Assembly: GCA_937929805.1 (NCBI GenBank)
Contig: CALFUT010000008.1
Location: 124,001 to 188,000, forward strand
DNA length: 64,000 bases
Source: an uncultured Pirellulaceae bacterium
GTDB lineage: Bacteria; Planctomycetota; Planctomycetia; Pirellulales; Pirellulaceae
Direction of reading: 5' to 3'
A program made the position numbers and the translations under genes. Under the pieces are notes generated by a model, which saw only the letters and a program-made list of their open reading frames with translations, searched no databases and was not told where the DNA came from. Shown piece after piece: positions 35,066-45,400 of this stretch. The first letter of the stretch is position 1; each line of letters begins with the position of its first letter.

Positions 35066-36144
35066 GGTTGTTTCGTCTCCGTAAGTTGGGGTTCGCTGCC
35101 GTTGGCGTCAGCTTGTTTTGAATCATTGGCGAAAACGTTTTTTCGTCCGCGGTCTGCGGTTTTCGTTTTTACCGTCATCTTTGGCTTCGCTCTCGATTTC
35201 ACTTTCGCTTTTGCCTTAGGCACTTTCTTCACTGAGGCAGGTTGAGTTGGTTTGCCGCCTTTGGTGGGTTCGGGGGAACCATCGAGTGAATCACCCACCT
35301 CGATCGCGTCAAGTCGCTTTCGTCCATGTTCGACGTACTCTTTGGACAAGTCAAAACCGATTTGCTGCCGGCCCAGTTTCTTGGCGACCGCCAGCGTGGT
35401 GGCGCTACCGGAGAACGGGTCGAGCACCAATTCGCCCTCGTGTGAGCACGTGCGGATGATGCGACCGAGTAATTGCTCGGGCATTTGACAGCCGTGGAAA
35501 CCGGCTCGTTCTTTAAAGGTGCCTGCCACCCGTGGGATGTACCAAGTGTCTTCGGAGTCGTTGAAGCTGTCGGGTAAATCTTGCGGTCGCAAAACGAAGG
35601 TCTTGGCGACGTCCTGATCGGCAGGTGGAATGATCCACGTATCATCCGGCAGCCGCCCCTTGGGATTGGCTCGTTTGTCGTTGTAGACTAATTCACGGGC
35701 AGAAGGGATTCGATTCTCTAGATCGTCGCTGCGGAACGTGAAGTTGTCCTTGTCCTTCACAAAGTAAAACAGATGAGCGTGTGATCGTGTGAATTTGTTC
35801 TTGCAGTTCACGCCAAAGGTGTAGTACCAGATGACCCAACTGCGGCAGTGGAAGCCAACTTTCTGGCTTTCAATTTTAAGCTCGGCCGCGTACTCGTCCC
35901 CGATCGCCAGCCAAAACGAGCCGTCTGGTTTCAACACTCGGTGAACGCCTTGGATCCACTGGCTGCACCAATCGATGTACTGTTGGTGATCGACTTTGTC
36001 GTCATACACATCGTAATCGTAGCCAATGTTGAACGGCGGATCGGCAAAGGCAAGATCGACCGAACCCTCATCCAGTTTCTGCATGCCCTTGATGCAGTCA
36101 CTGTTGAGAATCTTGGATGTCCAGTTTTTCGCTGAAGTCGCCAT
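35062..36144 (-). CDS. Orphan DNA methyltransferase (DPPF type, beta class)
   Basis: SAM-dependent amino-methyltransferase acting on DNA (N6-adenine or N4-cytosine). Catalytic motif [18 protein letters not shown], begins the protein (Asp35) and SAM-binding motif [16 protein letters not shown], lies near residue 245, the beta-class order seen in CcrM-like and restriction methylases. Between them a target-recognition-like insert (~100-215). Residues ~290-345 are a Lys/Ala/Pro-rich basic tail. No restriction gene is adjacent. DPPF alone does not settle adenine versus cytosine. It is co-translated with a pseudo-receiver. Confidence 0.92.
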   Translation of the reverse strand: MATSAKNWTSKILNSDCIKGMQKLDEGSVDLAFADPPFNIGYDYDVYDDKVDHQQYIDWCSQWIQGVHRVLKPDGSFWLAIGDEYAAELKIESQKVGFHCRSWVIWYYTFGVNCKNKFTRSHAHLFYFVKDKDNFTFRSDDLENRIPSARELVYNDKRANPKGRLPDDTWIIPPADQDVAKTFVLRPQDLPDSFNDSEDTWYIPRVAGTFKERAGFHGCQMPEQLLGRIIRTCSHEGELVLDPFSGSATTLAVAKKLGRQQIGFDLSKEYVEHGRKRLDAIEVGDSLDGSPEPTKGGKPTQPASVKKVPKAKAKVKSRAKPKMTVKTKTADRGRKNVFANDSKQADANGSEPQLTETKQP

Positions 36145-36328
36145 GGCCGTTCCGTTATCGGTAGATGAAGCAGGAGGATTCTACCAATTGCACTCACAGG
36201 GCGCAAGTTTGGGCATCAAGATTCGCACTATTTGTAATGGTTTTCTTGGCCGATGAGCGATGGTTGCTATACTTGTCGCATCGAGAACGTGACTCGAAAG
36301 ATTGATACAACGAACAAGGGTTTCGGCC

Positions 36329-36541
36329 ATGGAGCGATTTTCTGACATTGTGGACGCCGTTAATGAGCTTCCACCCGACGACCAACTTACACTCGCTCAG
36401 ATTCTCAAACAGCGGCTCGCGGCAAGGGAGCGAAGCGAGATTGTCAAAGAAGTAGCTGATGCTCGAGACAAGTATCAAACCAACGGGTTGAATTCACAGT
36501 CGGCCAGTTCGATTATGGATGAAGCTCGGGATGACTCGTGA
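36329..36541 (+). CDS. Antitoxin-like small protein, 70 aa
   Basis: Acidic, helical, 70 residues from ATG 36329 (MERFSDIVDAVNELPPDDQ), with a LAQILKQRLAARERSEIVKEV core. It overlaps by 11 bases the start of a broken RelE/YafQ-like toxin gene, the usual order antitoxin-toxin. The frame also opens upstream at 36302, but the ATG at 36329 is the better start. Assignment as antitoxin rests on the neighbour more than on its own sequence. Confidence 0.7.
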   Translation: MERFSDIVDAVNELPPDDQLTLAQILKQRLAARERSEIVKEVADARDKYQTNGLNSQSASSIMDEARDDS

Positions 36542-36810
36542 GTTGATCCCAACGACCTCGTTCAAGGGGCACGCTTCGAAAGTTTGTGCGTCGGAATCCG
36601 CGGTGCGCCGATAGTATCGAGCAGACGCCTGGCGACCTTGCCGCTGATGCCTTCGCACCGAAGCTGAGAACTCACAAACTGAAAGGTGACCTAGACGGTG
36701 TCTGGGCATGCAGTGCAGGCGCTTAGATGTCAGGGTTCATCGTGTCAAGCTAGGCAAGCGTGGAGGCGATTACTCGGTAGGCAACACCGCGGTTAGCTGT
36801 TCGACACACA
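36531..36810 (+). pseudogene. Frameshifted RelE/YafQ-like toxin
   Basis: From ATG 36531 the frame reads MTRELIPTTSFKG, then a frameshift near 36567 leads to LRKFVRRNPRCADSIEQT and DLAADAFAPKLRTHKLKGDL followed by DGVWACSAG. A stop and a second shift near 36722 lead to DVRV and VKLGKRGGDY. This is the order of the RelE/ParE/YafQ toxin fold (FxxxxKFVRRxP, PKLRTHKLKGDLxGxWACSAG, DxRVxF). The gene is too broken for an active mRNA interferase. Its antitoxin remains intact. Confidence 0.85.
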
Positions 36811-36875
36811 ATCGACAACGCGGTTGCAAAGAAGTGGTTGAGTATTGGAACCAAGAGTGAATTCAGGTACATAGG

Positions 36876-36904
36876 CTGACCAATCTCAAAATCTAAGCTA
36901 CAAA
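36876..36904 (+). promoter_or_regulatory. Possible promoter of the kinase-ATPase operon
   Basis: CTGACC (36876), 17 bases, TACAAA (36899-36904), only 15 bases before the ATG at 36919, so a transcript would be nearly leaderless. The ATG has no good Shine-Dalgarno. Weak match, by eye. Confidence 0.25.
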
Positions 36905-36918
36905 AATAGAGACGCCGA

Positions 36919-39393
36919 ATGCGTACAAACCTTCCAGATTACCAGTACTTTCTTGGTAAATCTGTACCTACTCAGCTTGATATTGAAATCGTATCTCACG
37001 TCGCCAGCGGCAATGACGGTCACGTATTCAAAGGTTTTTCGAGCTCTTTGCAAAAAGACGTAGCTTGTAAAGTTATCCCGCGATCCAATCTTATTCATGG
37101 GCCGGCGGGTGAGCCGCGTTGGCAAGCGGAAGTTCATAAGGCCGACGCTTTGCGCAACCCCGCTGTTGTTAAATTCGAGCGCATACTTGAATGGAACGCC
37201 GAGGATTGTCCCTGCATTTTACTTGTCTCAGAGTTTGTTCAAGGGCCGAGTCTAAAGACATTCGTCAAGGAGTCTGGCGATGAAGTCAGCATGCCTTTTG
37301 TTGTGAATTTCCTCGCAACGATTCTCAATCTTTTCTATGAGATGAAAGAAAAGAAAGTGAATCATGGTGATCTGCATCTAGGGAATATCTTGGTAGAAGA
37401 CCGGTCGGATTTTGATCTCTTGGGGCCAAAGTATGTCTTTCGGGTGACTGATTTTGGTGTGGCGGATGCATCAAGCGAGCAGCGATTTCGTGATGATTAT
37501 CATCAGCTTGCAGATGTCGTTAACGGCCTTTTGCGTCTAATAAAGTACACAGAACTGGCCCCAAAAGACAAATTTGCGTTTAAGGTGATTCGCGATGAAT
37601 TTGTCGGACGGTCATTGGTCGAGCATGACTTAACTCGGGACGCTCATGCTCGCCAACCAGATCAATTACTATTAAGATTGCAGGGTTTAGGGCGAGAGTT
37701 CGAGAAAACAATTGCTTCTGACGAAGACGCCCTTAGCACCCCATTTGACTTCTTAAGCTGTGAACAAATCGACACTCCAGCAATTCTTGAAACGCTCTAT
37801 TCCGAGCGTTTCCTCGGCCTAAAAGAAATTGCAAGTCGAAATAATACGGTTGTAACTGGCCCACGTGGATGTGGAAAAAGCACGGTTTTCAAGGCGCTGA
37901 GTCTCGAGCACAAAATTAAGGTTGGAAAATCTGAACCCTCCGACTTAGAGTACATCGGTATCTACTATCGATGCGATGATTTGTATTTCGCTTTCCCTCG
38001 ATTCGCTTCGCCCGATCGAGAAGACGCTATCAACGTACCCGTTCATTTCGTAACGAGTACCTTGATCTCGCGACTTTTGGATTCTTTGGATGCTTGGGCA
38101 AACTTGTTTTTCGCAGACGATTTTGCGGAGATTGAGCCAAAGATCAGCGAACAGATTTGGAGAATCTTGCGGATAAATTCTCCTCAAACCCCAAATGCAA
38201 ATAGCTTTGCGAGTATATCAAGCAAACTTCACAAAGAGCGAATTAGGGCGGCAGAAAGACACCGTTTTGTTCACGACAAAAAGCGAAAAATTGGTTACTG
38301 CTTTGGCCCTGACGTAATTCAATCTGTCTGCTCAGCTCTCCAGCAATATTCTTTCTTGCGTGAGCGGCCAATTTACTTTTTCATTGATGACTACTCGTCG
38401 CCGAAGGTGTCAGAGGCTCTACAGGCAAACTTGAATCGTGTTTTCATGCATCGGTCGTCCGCTTGTTTCTACAAAATTTCCACTGAGAGTTCCGTTTCCT
38501 TTCTTCCAAAAGATATTGACGGAAAAACATATGTTGAAAACCGAGAATTTTCATTGCACAACTTAGGCTTGGCGTTTCTGCATGCAGATCTCACAGCCAA
38601 GAATCAGTTCATCGAAGACGTCCTGCAGCGTAGACTAAATGCCTCGCCAAACTTTCCGATAAAGGATCTGCACCATCTCATTGGTGTCGCCGAGTCTGTT
38701 TCAAACAATGAGCTTGCAAAACAGATTCGCGAGCACAAATCTGTAGTTGCCTGGGGCCGAAATTCGATTGCCGAGCTTTGCAGCGGTGACATCCACTACG
38801 TTATCGGTTTGGTTGCGGAAATGGTTAGGCTCGCTGGAGGGGCCAACGAGTTAGACGTTGCGAACTCGCCGGCTATCACACCGAAGACACAAAACAGAGC
38901 GATCCGAGACTGGGCAGGAGGTTTTCTAAAAAACTTGAGCGGAATCCCCAAAGTTGGCGAAAAGTTGGTTGCAGTCGTTCAGGCGTTTGGGAACATCGCG
39001 CACTCTCACCTCAGGTTCATCGATTCTAAAAATGAGGAAAGCTTGCCACCCAAGCAGGCGACGCGAATCGAACCATACGAAGCGTTAAAGTTGAACGCGG
39101 AAGCACGCCATATTTATGACGAACTTCTTCGCTATTCGGTTTTCCTAGAAGACTTTAGAGGAAAAAGCAGGCGAGGATTAATCGTGCCGCGGTTGTATCT
39201 CCGTAGATTCTTGATACCTCACTTCAATTTAACGTATAGCAAACGTGATTCAATTGAATTAGAACCACAAGAATTCGAATTGTTTTTGCTGAATCCGTTG
39301 GCGTTGGAGAAAGCCAAGAGTGTCCAAAAGAAGTCAGATGAAACCAAGGATCGTCAACCGTTCCTCGAATTTGACAGTGAGGAAGAGCAATGA
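36919..39393 (+). CDS. Protein kinase fused to a P-loop ATPase, 824 aa
   Basis: Two modules. Residues ~20-240 are a protein-kinase-like domain: glycine-loop region VASGNDGHVFKG, Lys51 in VACKV, catalytic loop HGDLHLGNIL (Asp151, Asn156) and DFG in VTDFGVAD (Asp178). Residues ~280-620 hold an ATPase: Walker A GPRGCGKST (Gly314-Thr322, Lys320) and Walker B IYFFIDDYSS (Asp490-Asp491), like AAA/ORC-CDC6 or STAND-type NTPases. The C-terminal ~200 residues are unassigned and end acidic. ATGA overlap couples it to the next gene. Base composition is lower in GC than its neighbours. Function unknown; a defence role is my inference. Confidence 0.85.
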   Translation: MRTNLPDYQYFLGKSVPTQLDIEIVSHVASGNDGHVFKGFSSSLQKDVACKVIPRSNLIHGPAGEPRWQAEVHKADALRNPAVVKFERILEWNAEDCPCILLVSEFVQGPSLKTFVKESGDEVSMPFVVNFLATILNLFYEMKEKKVNHGDLHLGNILVEDRSDFDLLGPKYVFRVTDFGVADASSEQRFRDDYHQLADVVNGLLRLIKYTELAPKDKFAFKVIRDEFVGRSLVEHDLTRDAHARQPDQLLLRLQGLGREFEKTIASDEDALSTPFDFLSCEQIDTPAILETLYSERFLGLKEIASRNNTVVTGPRGCGKSTVFKALSLEHKIKVGKSEPSDLEYIGIYYRCDDLYFAFPRFASPDREDAINVPVHFVTSTLISRLLDSLDAWANLFFADDFAEIEPKISEQIWRILRINSPQTPNANSFASISSKLHKERIRAAERHRFVHDKKRKIGYCFGPDVIQSVCSALQQYSFLRERPIYFFIDDYSSPKVSEALQANLNRVFMHRSSACFYKISTESSVSFLPKDIDGKTYVENREFSLHNLGLAFLHADLTAKNQFIEDVLQRRLNASPNFPIKDLHHLIGVAESVSNNELAKQIREHKSVVAWGRNSIAELCSGDIHYVIGLVAEMVRLAGGANELDVANSPAITPKTQNRAIRDWAGGFLKNLSGIPKVGEKLVAVVQAFGNIAHSHLRFIDSKNEESLPPKQATRIEPYEALKLNAEARHIYDELLRYSVFLEDFRGKSRRGLIVPRLYLRRFLIPHFNLTYSKRDSIELEPQEFELFLLNPLALEKAKSVQKKSDETKDRQPFLEFDSEEEQ

Positions 39394-40433
39394 ATGATTT
39401 CATCCTTACTCCGAGCGAATCTTTGGATTCAATTTCAAAACCTAAGCTCTTGCGATTTGCGGAAGTATCCTCCATAGGCTGTACAGCATTGTTGCTTGCG
39501 GCAGGTTTTGAGGAGCGGAGTCTGGGGGTTTTGAAAGCACTGGCGAAACGAGATGAAAAGTTCGCAGTCTTCATGGTTCGATACTTACCGCTAGTCCCAG
39601 AAAATCGTGCTGAAGAGATTGTCAGTTTTTGTAACGAAAATCGCATAGATGTTATTGAGCTTGAGTACGACCGGAGAGATCCAAGAAATTTTGGTGAAAT
39701 ACTGTTAGAAGCAGTCCCAAAGGATGCTCGGATACTTGTTGACGTATCTACGATGTCGAGGCTACTTATCGTTCAGGTTGTCGTGGCACTAGCGAATTCA
39801 GATTTTTCGAGAGACTTTACGATTGGCTATTGCGAGGCCGAGAGCTATTCCCCATCAAGAGAAAAAGCCGATGCCATTCTTGACGACGTAGGTAAAAGCC
39901 CTTCAAGCGGAATGACTTTCCTTTCTTCAGGAGTATTGCAAGTTGCAATTGTCCCAGAACTTTCGTCTGCGACTTACGGCAGCCAGCAAACTAGATTGAT
40001 TGTGTTCCCGTCGTTTGATTCGCACCATTTTATTGCCGTTCGCTCAGAAATTCTTCCGTCTCGTTTTTCGTTTATTGAAGGAATTCCACCGGAAACCACT
40101 AATCTCTGGAGAACAGCAACGATTCGAAAGATCAATGAACTTGAAAAATTCCCAGTATCCGATTGCTTCGCCGTTTCAACTTTAGATTATCGCGAGACAT
40201 TGGATTTGCTGCTAGAAATTTACCACGACCACTCTCTTCGCGAGAGAATAATAATCTCCCCAACGGGTAGCAAAATGCAGACGGTTGCGGTTGGAGTATT
40301 CAAAGCCTATCTCGATGATGTGCAAATCGTTTATCCTGTGGCAAAAAACTTTACCAGTCCGGAGAGTTACTCAAGCGGCATTGGAGAGAAGCACCTTTTG
40401 AATGTAAATCAATTTTTCAAAAGAGAATGTTGA
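39390..40433 (+). CDS. Unknown protein with two Rossmann-like halves, 347 aa
   Basis: I do not recognise the family. The N-terminal half has alternating strands and helices with TALLLAAGFEERSLGVLKAL (FEERS at 40-44) and ARILVDVSTMSRLLIVQVVV (Asp118). The C-terminal half has IIISPTGSKMQTVAVGVFKA (residues 287-306), followed by DDVQIVYPV. A (T/P)xG(T/S)K-M loop after a hydrophobic strand is typical of CARF-type nucleotide-binding Rossmann domains, so a CARF-like sensor is possible but unproven. No membrane segment. Its ATG overlaps the stop of the kinase-ATPase gene; both share the AT-richer composition and probably form one operon. Confidence 0.8.
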   Translation: MNDFILTPSESLDSISKPKLLRFAEVSSIGCTALLLAAGFEERSLGVLKALAKRDEKFAVFMVRYLPLVPENRAEEIVSFCNENRIDVIELEYDRRDPRNFGEILLEAVPKDARILVDVSTMSRLLIVQVVVALANSDFSRDFTIGYCEAESYSPSREKADAILDDVGKSPSSGMTFLSSGVLQVAIVPELSSATYGSQQTRLIVFPSFDSHHFIAVRSEILPSRFSFIEGIPPETTNLWRTATIRKINELEKFPVSDCFAVSTLDYRETLDLLLEIYHDHSLRERIIISPTGSKMQTVAVGVFKAYLDDVQIVYPVAKNFTSPESYSSGIGEKHLLNVNQFFKREC

Positions 40434-40548
40434 GTTTCACTCTCAAGGCGCTAATCGCGTACGAATTACGAAGATGTTGTTCGTGGCTTTCTTCGTGTCC
40501 TTCGCGCTCTTCGTGGTTCAATCTTGCATCCTTGTCTGTATGAAGACC

Positions 40549-42156
40549 TCACTCGTCGATTCGTTCCCGAATCACCTGCTCGACTTCGTCGATTTTGACG
40601 CGGACTTGCTCTAGGCTGTCGCGGTCGCGGAGGGTGACTGTTTTGTCCGTGAGTGATTCGCCATCGACGGTGATGCAGTACGGTGTGCCGGCCTCGTCTT
40701 GCCGACGGTAGCGGCGACCGACCGCGCCTTTTTCGTCATAGAAGACGTTGAAGTGCTTTTTCAGGTCTAGGTAAATGTCTTTTGCGACTTCAGGCATGCC
40801 GTCTTTCTTGACCAACGGGAACACGGCGGCCTTGATCGGAGCAAGCCGCGGGTGAAGCTTCATCACCGTCCGCGTTTGCATCTTGCCTTTGTCGTCCGGC
40901 GCCGAATCCTCGGTGTAGGCTTCGCACAAGAACGCCAGCGTCGCGCGGTCGGCGCCCGCGGAGGGCTCGATCACATGCGGCGTGTACTTTTCGTTGGTCA
41001 GGTCGTCACGGTAGGAAAGGTCTTTGCCGCTGCCCTTCCACTTGGGTTTGCCGTCTTCGCCCAGTTGCAGAGTCAGCGGATCGGTTTTCTCGTCCAGCTT
41101 GCCTTCCATGTGGCTGCGGAGGTCGAAGTCGCCACGATGAGCGACGCCTTCTAGTTCACCGAATTCACCTTCGGCCATGAACGGGAACGCGTACTCAATG
41201 TCGGCGGTGCCGATGCTGTAGTGAGCCAGTTCTTCCTTGTGATGCTCTCGCATGATCAGGCGATCGCCACTGATGCCCATGTCGTGATACCACTGCAGAC
41301 GACGGTCACGCCAATAGCGATACCATTCTTGTGACTTGTCCGGGTGGCAGAAGAACTCGATTTCCATCTGCTCGAATTCGCGGCTACGAAACGTGAAGTT
41401 GCGTGGCGTGATCTCGTTGCGAAAGCTTTTTCCGATTTGAGCGATACCCATCGGCAAGCGGTTGCGGGTGCTGTCGAGGACGTTCTTGAAGTTGACGAAA
41501 ATGCCTTGAGCGGTCTCCGGGCGCAGGAAGGCGGCTCCTTCTTCACCCGACAAGGCACCGACGTAAGTTTTGAACATCAAGTTGAACTCACGCGGTTCGG
41601 TTAGCGTGCCGAGCGTTTTCGCATCGGGGCCCAGAACTTCAGCGAAGGAATCGATCTCGGTTAGGCACGTGGAAGCGCCGTCCCATTGGATATCGTCTTT
41701 GTTTTTGGCTCGGATTTTGAAAAACTTCATGGCCTGCTTTTCCATCACGGCCTGTTCTTCATCGCCCGCGGGTGCCGTGACGAAAATCTTCTGACCTTTG
41801 GCCTCGACCCAGCGGCCGTTCAGTTGGTCGTGGCGATAACGCTTTTTGGTTTCGCGGCAGTCGACCATGAAGTCATGGAACAGGTCGTAGTGACCGCTGC
41901 ATTTCCAGACCTGAGGGTGCATGATGATGGTGCAATCGAGCCCCTCCATCGCGTAGGACGAAGGCGCGCCCGGAAGCGTACTGATGTCGTCGTGGCCGCT
42001 GACCATGTCCTGCCACCACGCGTTTTTCACGTTGCGTTTTAGTTCAACGCCCAAGGGACCGTAGTCCCAGAACCCTTGGAGACCGCCATAGATTTCGCTG
42101 GATTGAAAAAGAAATCCGCGTCGCTTGCACAACGAAACGATTGAGTCCATGTCCAT
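40549..42156 (-). CDS. glyS: Glycyl-tRNA synthetase (single-chain, eukaryote/archaea type)
   Basis: Class II aminoacyl-tRNA synthetase charging tRNA-Gly. Residues 1-80 carry SLCKRRGFLFQSSEIYGG and WDYGPLGVELKRNVK; motif 2 region is FRNEITPRNFTFRSREFEQMEIEFF, and motif 3 is near VIEPSAGADRATLAFL. This is the dimeric alpha2 form, not the alpha2beta2 GlyQ/GlyS form. The length of 535 is normal. The anticodon-binding domain is at the C-terminus (PRLAPIKAAVFPLVKKDG). Confidence 0.95.
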   Translation of the reverse strand: MDMDSIVSLCKRRGFLFQSSEIYGGLQGFWDYGPLGVELKRNVKNAWWQDMVSGHDDISTLPGAPSSYAMEGLDCTIIMHPQVWKCSGHYDLFHDFMVDCRETKKRYRHDQLNGRWVEAKGQKIFVTAPAGDEEQAVMEKQAMKFFKIRAKNKDDIQWDGASTCLTEIDSFAEVLGPDAKTLGTLTEPREFNLMFKTYVGALSGEEGAAFLRPETAQGIFVNFKNVLDSTRNRLPMGIAQIGKSFRNEITPRNFTFRSREFEQMEIEFFCHPDKSQEWYRYWRDRRLQWYHDMGISGDRLIMREHHKEELAHYSIGTADIEYAFPFMAEGEFGELEGVAHRGDFDLRSHMEGKLDEKTDPLTLQLGEDGKPKWKGSGKDLSYRDDLTNEKYTPHVIEPSAGADRATLAFLCEAYTEDSAPDDKGKMQTRTVMKLHPRLAPIKAAVFPLVKKDGMPEVAKDIYLDLKKHFNVFYDEKGAVGRRYRRQDEAGTPYCITVDGESLTDKTVTLRDRDSLEQVRVKIDEVEQVIRERIDE

Positions 42157-42421
42157 GGGGAAATGCCGGGAAATTGAGTGGATCTAGAAATGTAAAAGGC
42201 ACAATTTTAGTCGGGAGGACAAGTTTGTGCTATGCGAACGGGATTGGAAATGGAGGCCAGAAATCAGAGCTGAGAATTAGAAAACCTCGAATCTGGCGAA
42301 TCAAACGAATCGCGGCCGCAGTATTTGTAAGATTCGCTTGATTGGTGGACGCGTCGTTTTGATTTGAAGTTGCGCAACGAGCGCTACGAAAAAATGCTTC
42401 CCATTGTGGGTTATCAAGAAT
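42157..42421. other. Spacer between glyS and the alpha-2-macroglobulin gene
   Basis: About 265 bases that should hold the glyS promoter (minus strand). I see no gene. It contains an imperfect palindrome around 42297-42345 (cgaatcaaacgaatcg ... cgattcgcttgattgg type) that could form a stem. Confidence 0.35.
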
Positions 42422-45400
42422 TTACTGCACCTCAATCGTCACGCTATTGCTGTGGCTGTTAAATTCAGGGGCATACATGCACTGCAGAGTCGCGATGCCG
42501 GATTGGTACTGGCCACGATGTTGGACCCGCACGCTGTACTCGAACACGTACGTTCCGCGGCGAAGATAATCGATGAAGAAGTGGCTGGCGGTATCGCGAG
42601 TCGATTCGTAGTACCACAGACCGTCTTGGTTTTTGTACCGCGAGAGCACATTGACCGGTTCGGTGCCGCTGCCGCGTTGGTCCTTCAAGTGGACGTATTC
42701 CATGTCGCGATCGACCCGAAGTTCGACGCGAGTCACCACTTCATCACCGACCTCCACCGGGCCCGTGATCGGATTGATCGTTGGGCCGTCCTTGGTGTTC
42801 TTCTTAATGAACAGCGCCTTTTTCAGTTGCAGCGGCGTGCCCTCGTAGGATTTGATCTTTGACGCGTCTTCTAGGTACTGCCAATGGACACTGCCCCACG
42901 CGACACCGTCGTCCGACTTTTTGACCTCGATCGTTTTCATCTTGGAAGTCACTTCGCTGCCGGCGAACTTTTGTGAATAGAAACCTGTGCCGGCTTCGAC
43001 GTTCTTGGGTTCGATTTTTGTGCCGCCCAGTGAGACCTCAACCAGTTTGTCGGACGCTAAAGCATCGGTGCCTCGCAGCAGCAACGCGTAGACAGCGTCG
43101 GCGGTCGCTTTGGTGGTTTTCCAGTTTTGGGTTTGCTTTTGCTTCAGCAACCAAACCTTACAGTCCTCGACCTTCGTCGCGTCGCCCGCCACTTCGTCAT
43201 AGGCTTCGATGATCAATGCTTGAGTTTCAATCGGAGCCCGGTACCACCACCAGCGTTCTTCGTTTTCGGTCCAGAACCGACCTAGTTCTTCATCGTTTTG
43301 CGAGCGTTCGGTGAGTGATGCCATGATCTTGGCTGGCGTTTCCGCATCACCTTGTTTGAACGTCGTAAAGCGCTTGGTGGCGATGGCCAGATGAGCCTGA
43401 GACATTTTGCCGACCGAGAGCCAATGTGCGTTGGCTTGGCCAAGGAAGTAGTCCACCGCCGGGCGATGCTGATCGGCAATGCCTTGGTCTTTCAGGAAAA
43501 AGCTACGGCCATAAAGGTACAGACAGATCGTCGAGGACAAATTATTTTGCTCGAGCTGGTTTTTTTGTTTGAGCCGTTGATAGGTTGAGCTAATCCACCC
43601 GTCGAGTCGCGAAAGCGATTTGATCGCAGGATTCGCGTCGACCTCCACATTCAAGTGCCGCAGTCGGCCAAATCCGGTGGTGATGTACAGTGTGATAAAG
43701 TCGTTGGCCGGTCCACCGGGGAACCAAGACCACGATCCGTCGGAGTACTGGCTTTCTTTCAGTTGATGGGTGGCTCGACGCAGTTCGTTCTCCAATCGGT
43801 TTTGGTCGAACAGGACCGCCACGTCGCGACGAGCTTGGCTCTCTTCTTTACCGGCTCGCAGCCATGGCGTTTCGGCGATCAAGACGTTGCGAAGGTCTTC
43901 GTTTTTCTCCAGCGGACTATCGAGCGCCTCGGTGCCGCGCCATTGATCGAAGACGCGTTTGATTTTCGGTTGGCTAGTGACGATGTGCCGACCGAGCGCG
44001 TTGGCGTACAGCCGGTTGAAAACCTGTTCGTTACACTGATGCGGGTACTCCATCAAGTACGGCAACGCCATGACGGCGTACCACGACGGATTGGAGGTCA
44101 TCTGCACGGTTAGCGATTGGCTTTGCAGGCTGTCGCTGCTGTCGATCAAATCCAGACGGTCGAAATCAAAAATTTTCGTTTGGTTGCCACGAATCGGCAG
44201 CGGCAAAGATTCGGTCACCAAAATCCGTTTGCTCAAAACGGGCAGCAGTCCTTCTTCGCCGTCGGAGAGTGTTTCGGTTGCGGCGACGGCTTTCCACGTT
44301 AGCACACCCACGTAATCTGGCACGTTCAGTTTCCAGAAAATGCTTTTCGATTGGCCCGCGGGCACGGTAAACGTTTGTTCGATATTTTGGTTCGCGAACT
44401 TGGCGTCCAAGGTTTCTTCGGTCGTCGCGTCGGCCAGCGTCAGCCGCACCTTGCCGGTTTGCTCGGCCTCGCTGAGGTTGGTGATCTTGGCGGAAAATTC
44501 CAGCTGGTCACCTTCTCGTAAGAACCGCGGCGGGTTGGGCTGAACCATCAAGTCCTTGCTGGTGGTGATTTCGTCGGTCAGCATGGCCGTGCGAAGCTGG
44601 GCGTCGTGAGCCAGTCCAAGGAATTTCCACTTCGTCAGTGCTTCGGGGATTTCGAATTCAATGCGAACGGTTCCATTTTCATCGGACACCAATTGAGGGA
44701 AGAAGAACGCAGTCTCTTGCAGGTTGGTGCGAGCAGAAACTTGATCCAGCTGAATGTTGGCGGCGGCTCCCGATTTGTCCCCTACCGATTGCTGTTTCAC
44801 AAGCTCCCAAGACTCATTTGCCTCAAATGCTGAGTCTGCAACAACGGCAGAGCCGGCCATCGGTTTTGCACGGCCCTTTGCCATGCCAAGGTCCATCGCA
44901 AAGCTTTCGGTGTAGGGAACGCTGACGGCGTAGTTTTGCATCACTCCTCCAACCGTTCTCGATCTTGACTCACGTCGCGGCATTCGGACGCCTCTTCCAG
45001 CACCACCACCGCCGCTGAAATCCCAGAAGTAATCGCCTCTTCCATAATAATTCTGAATAAGCACAACGTGAGATGCAAAGGTTCGGTAAGACCAGTCGAC
45101 CGGTTTTCGAGTCAGCGAATAGCTGTGATTGAAGTTACTTAAGTACTGAGTCTGATTGTGCGTTCGCACCGATGTGCGAGCATAGTCTCGATAGAACAAG
45201 CCACGGATTGAATTTGACCAATTGTGCGGAGCGAACGCATCCAGCGAGGCGTCGTACATGCCGGCAACCATCTCGGCGACCGCTGTTTCGGCGTCGGGGC
45301 CCGTGATCACGGCGGTCCATGTTTCACGCCCGCCGGGTGTTATCTTGGAAACAAAATGCTCCCACTTGATCGTCAGGTTCTTGTTCGACCAAGGAACTTC

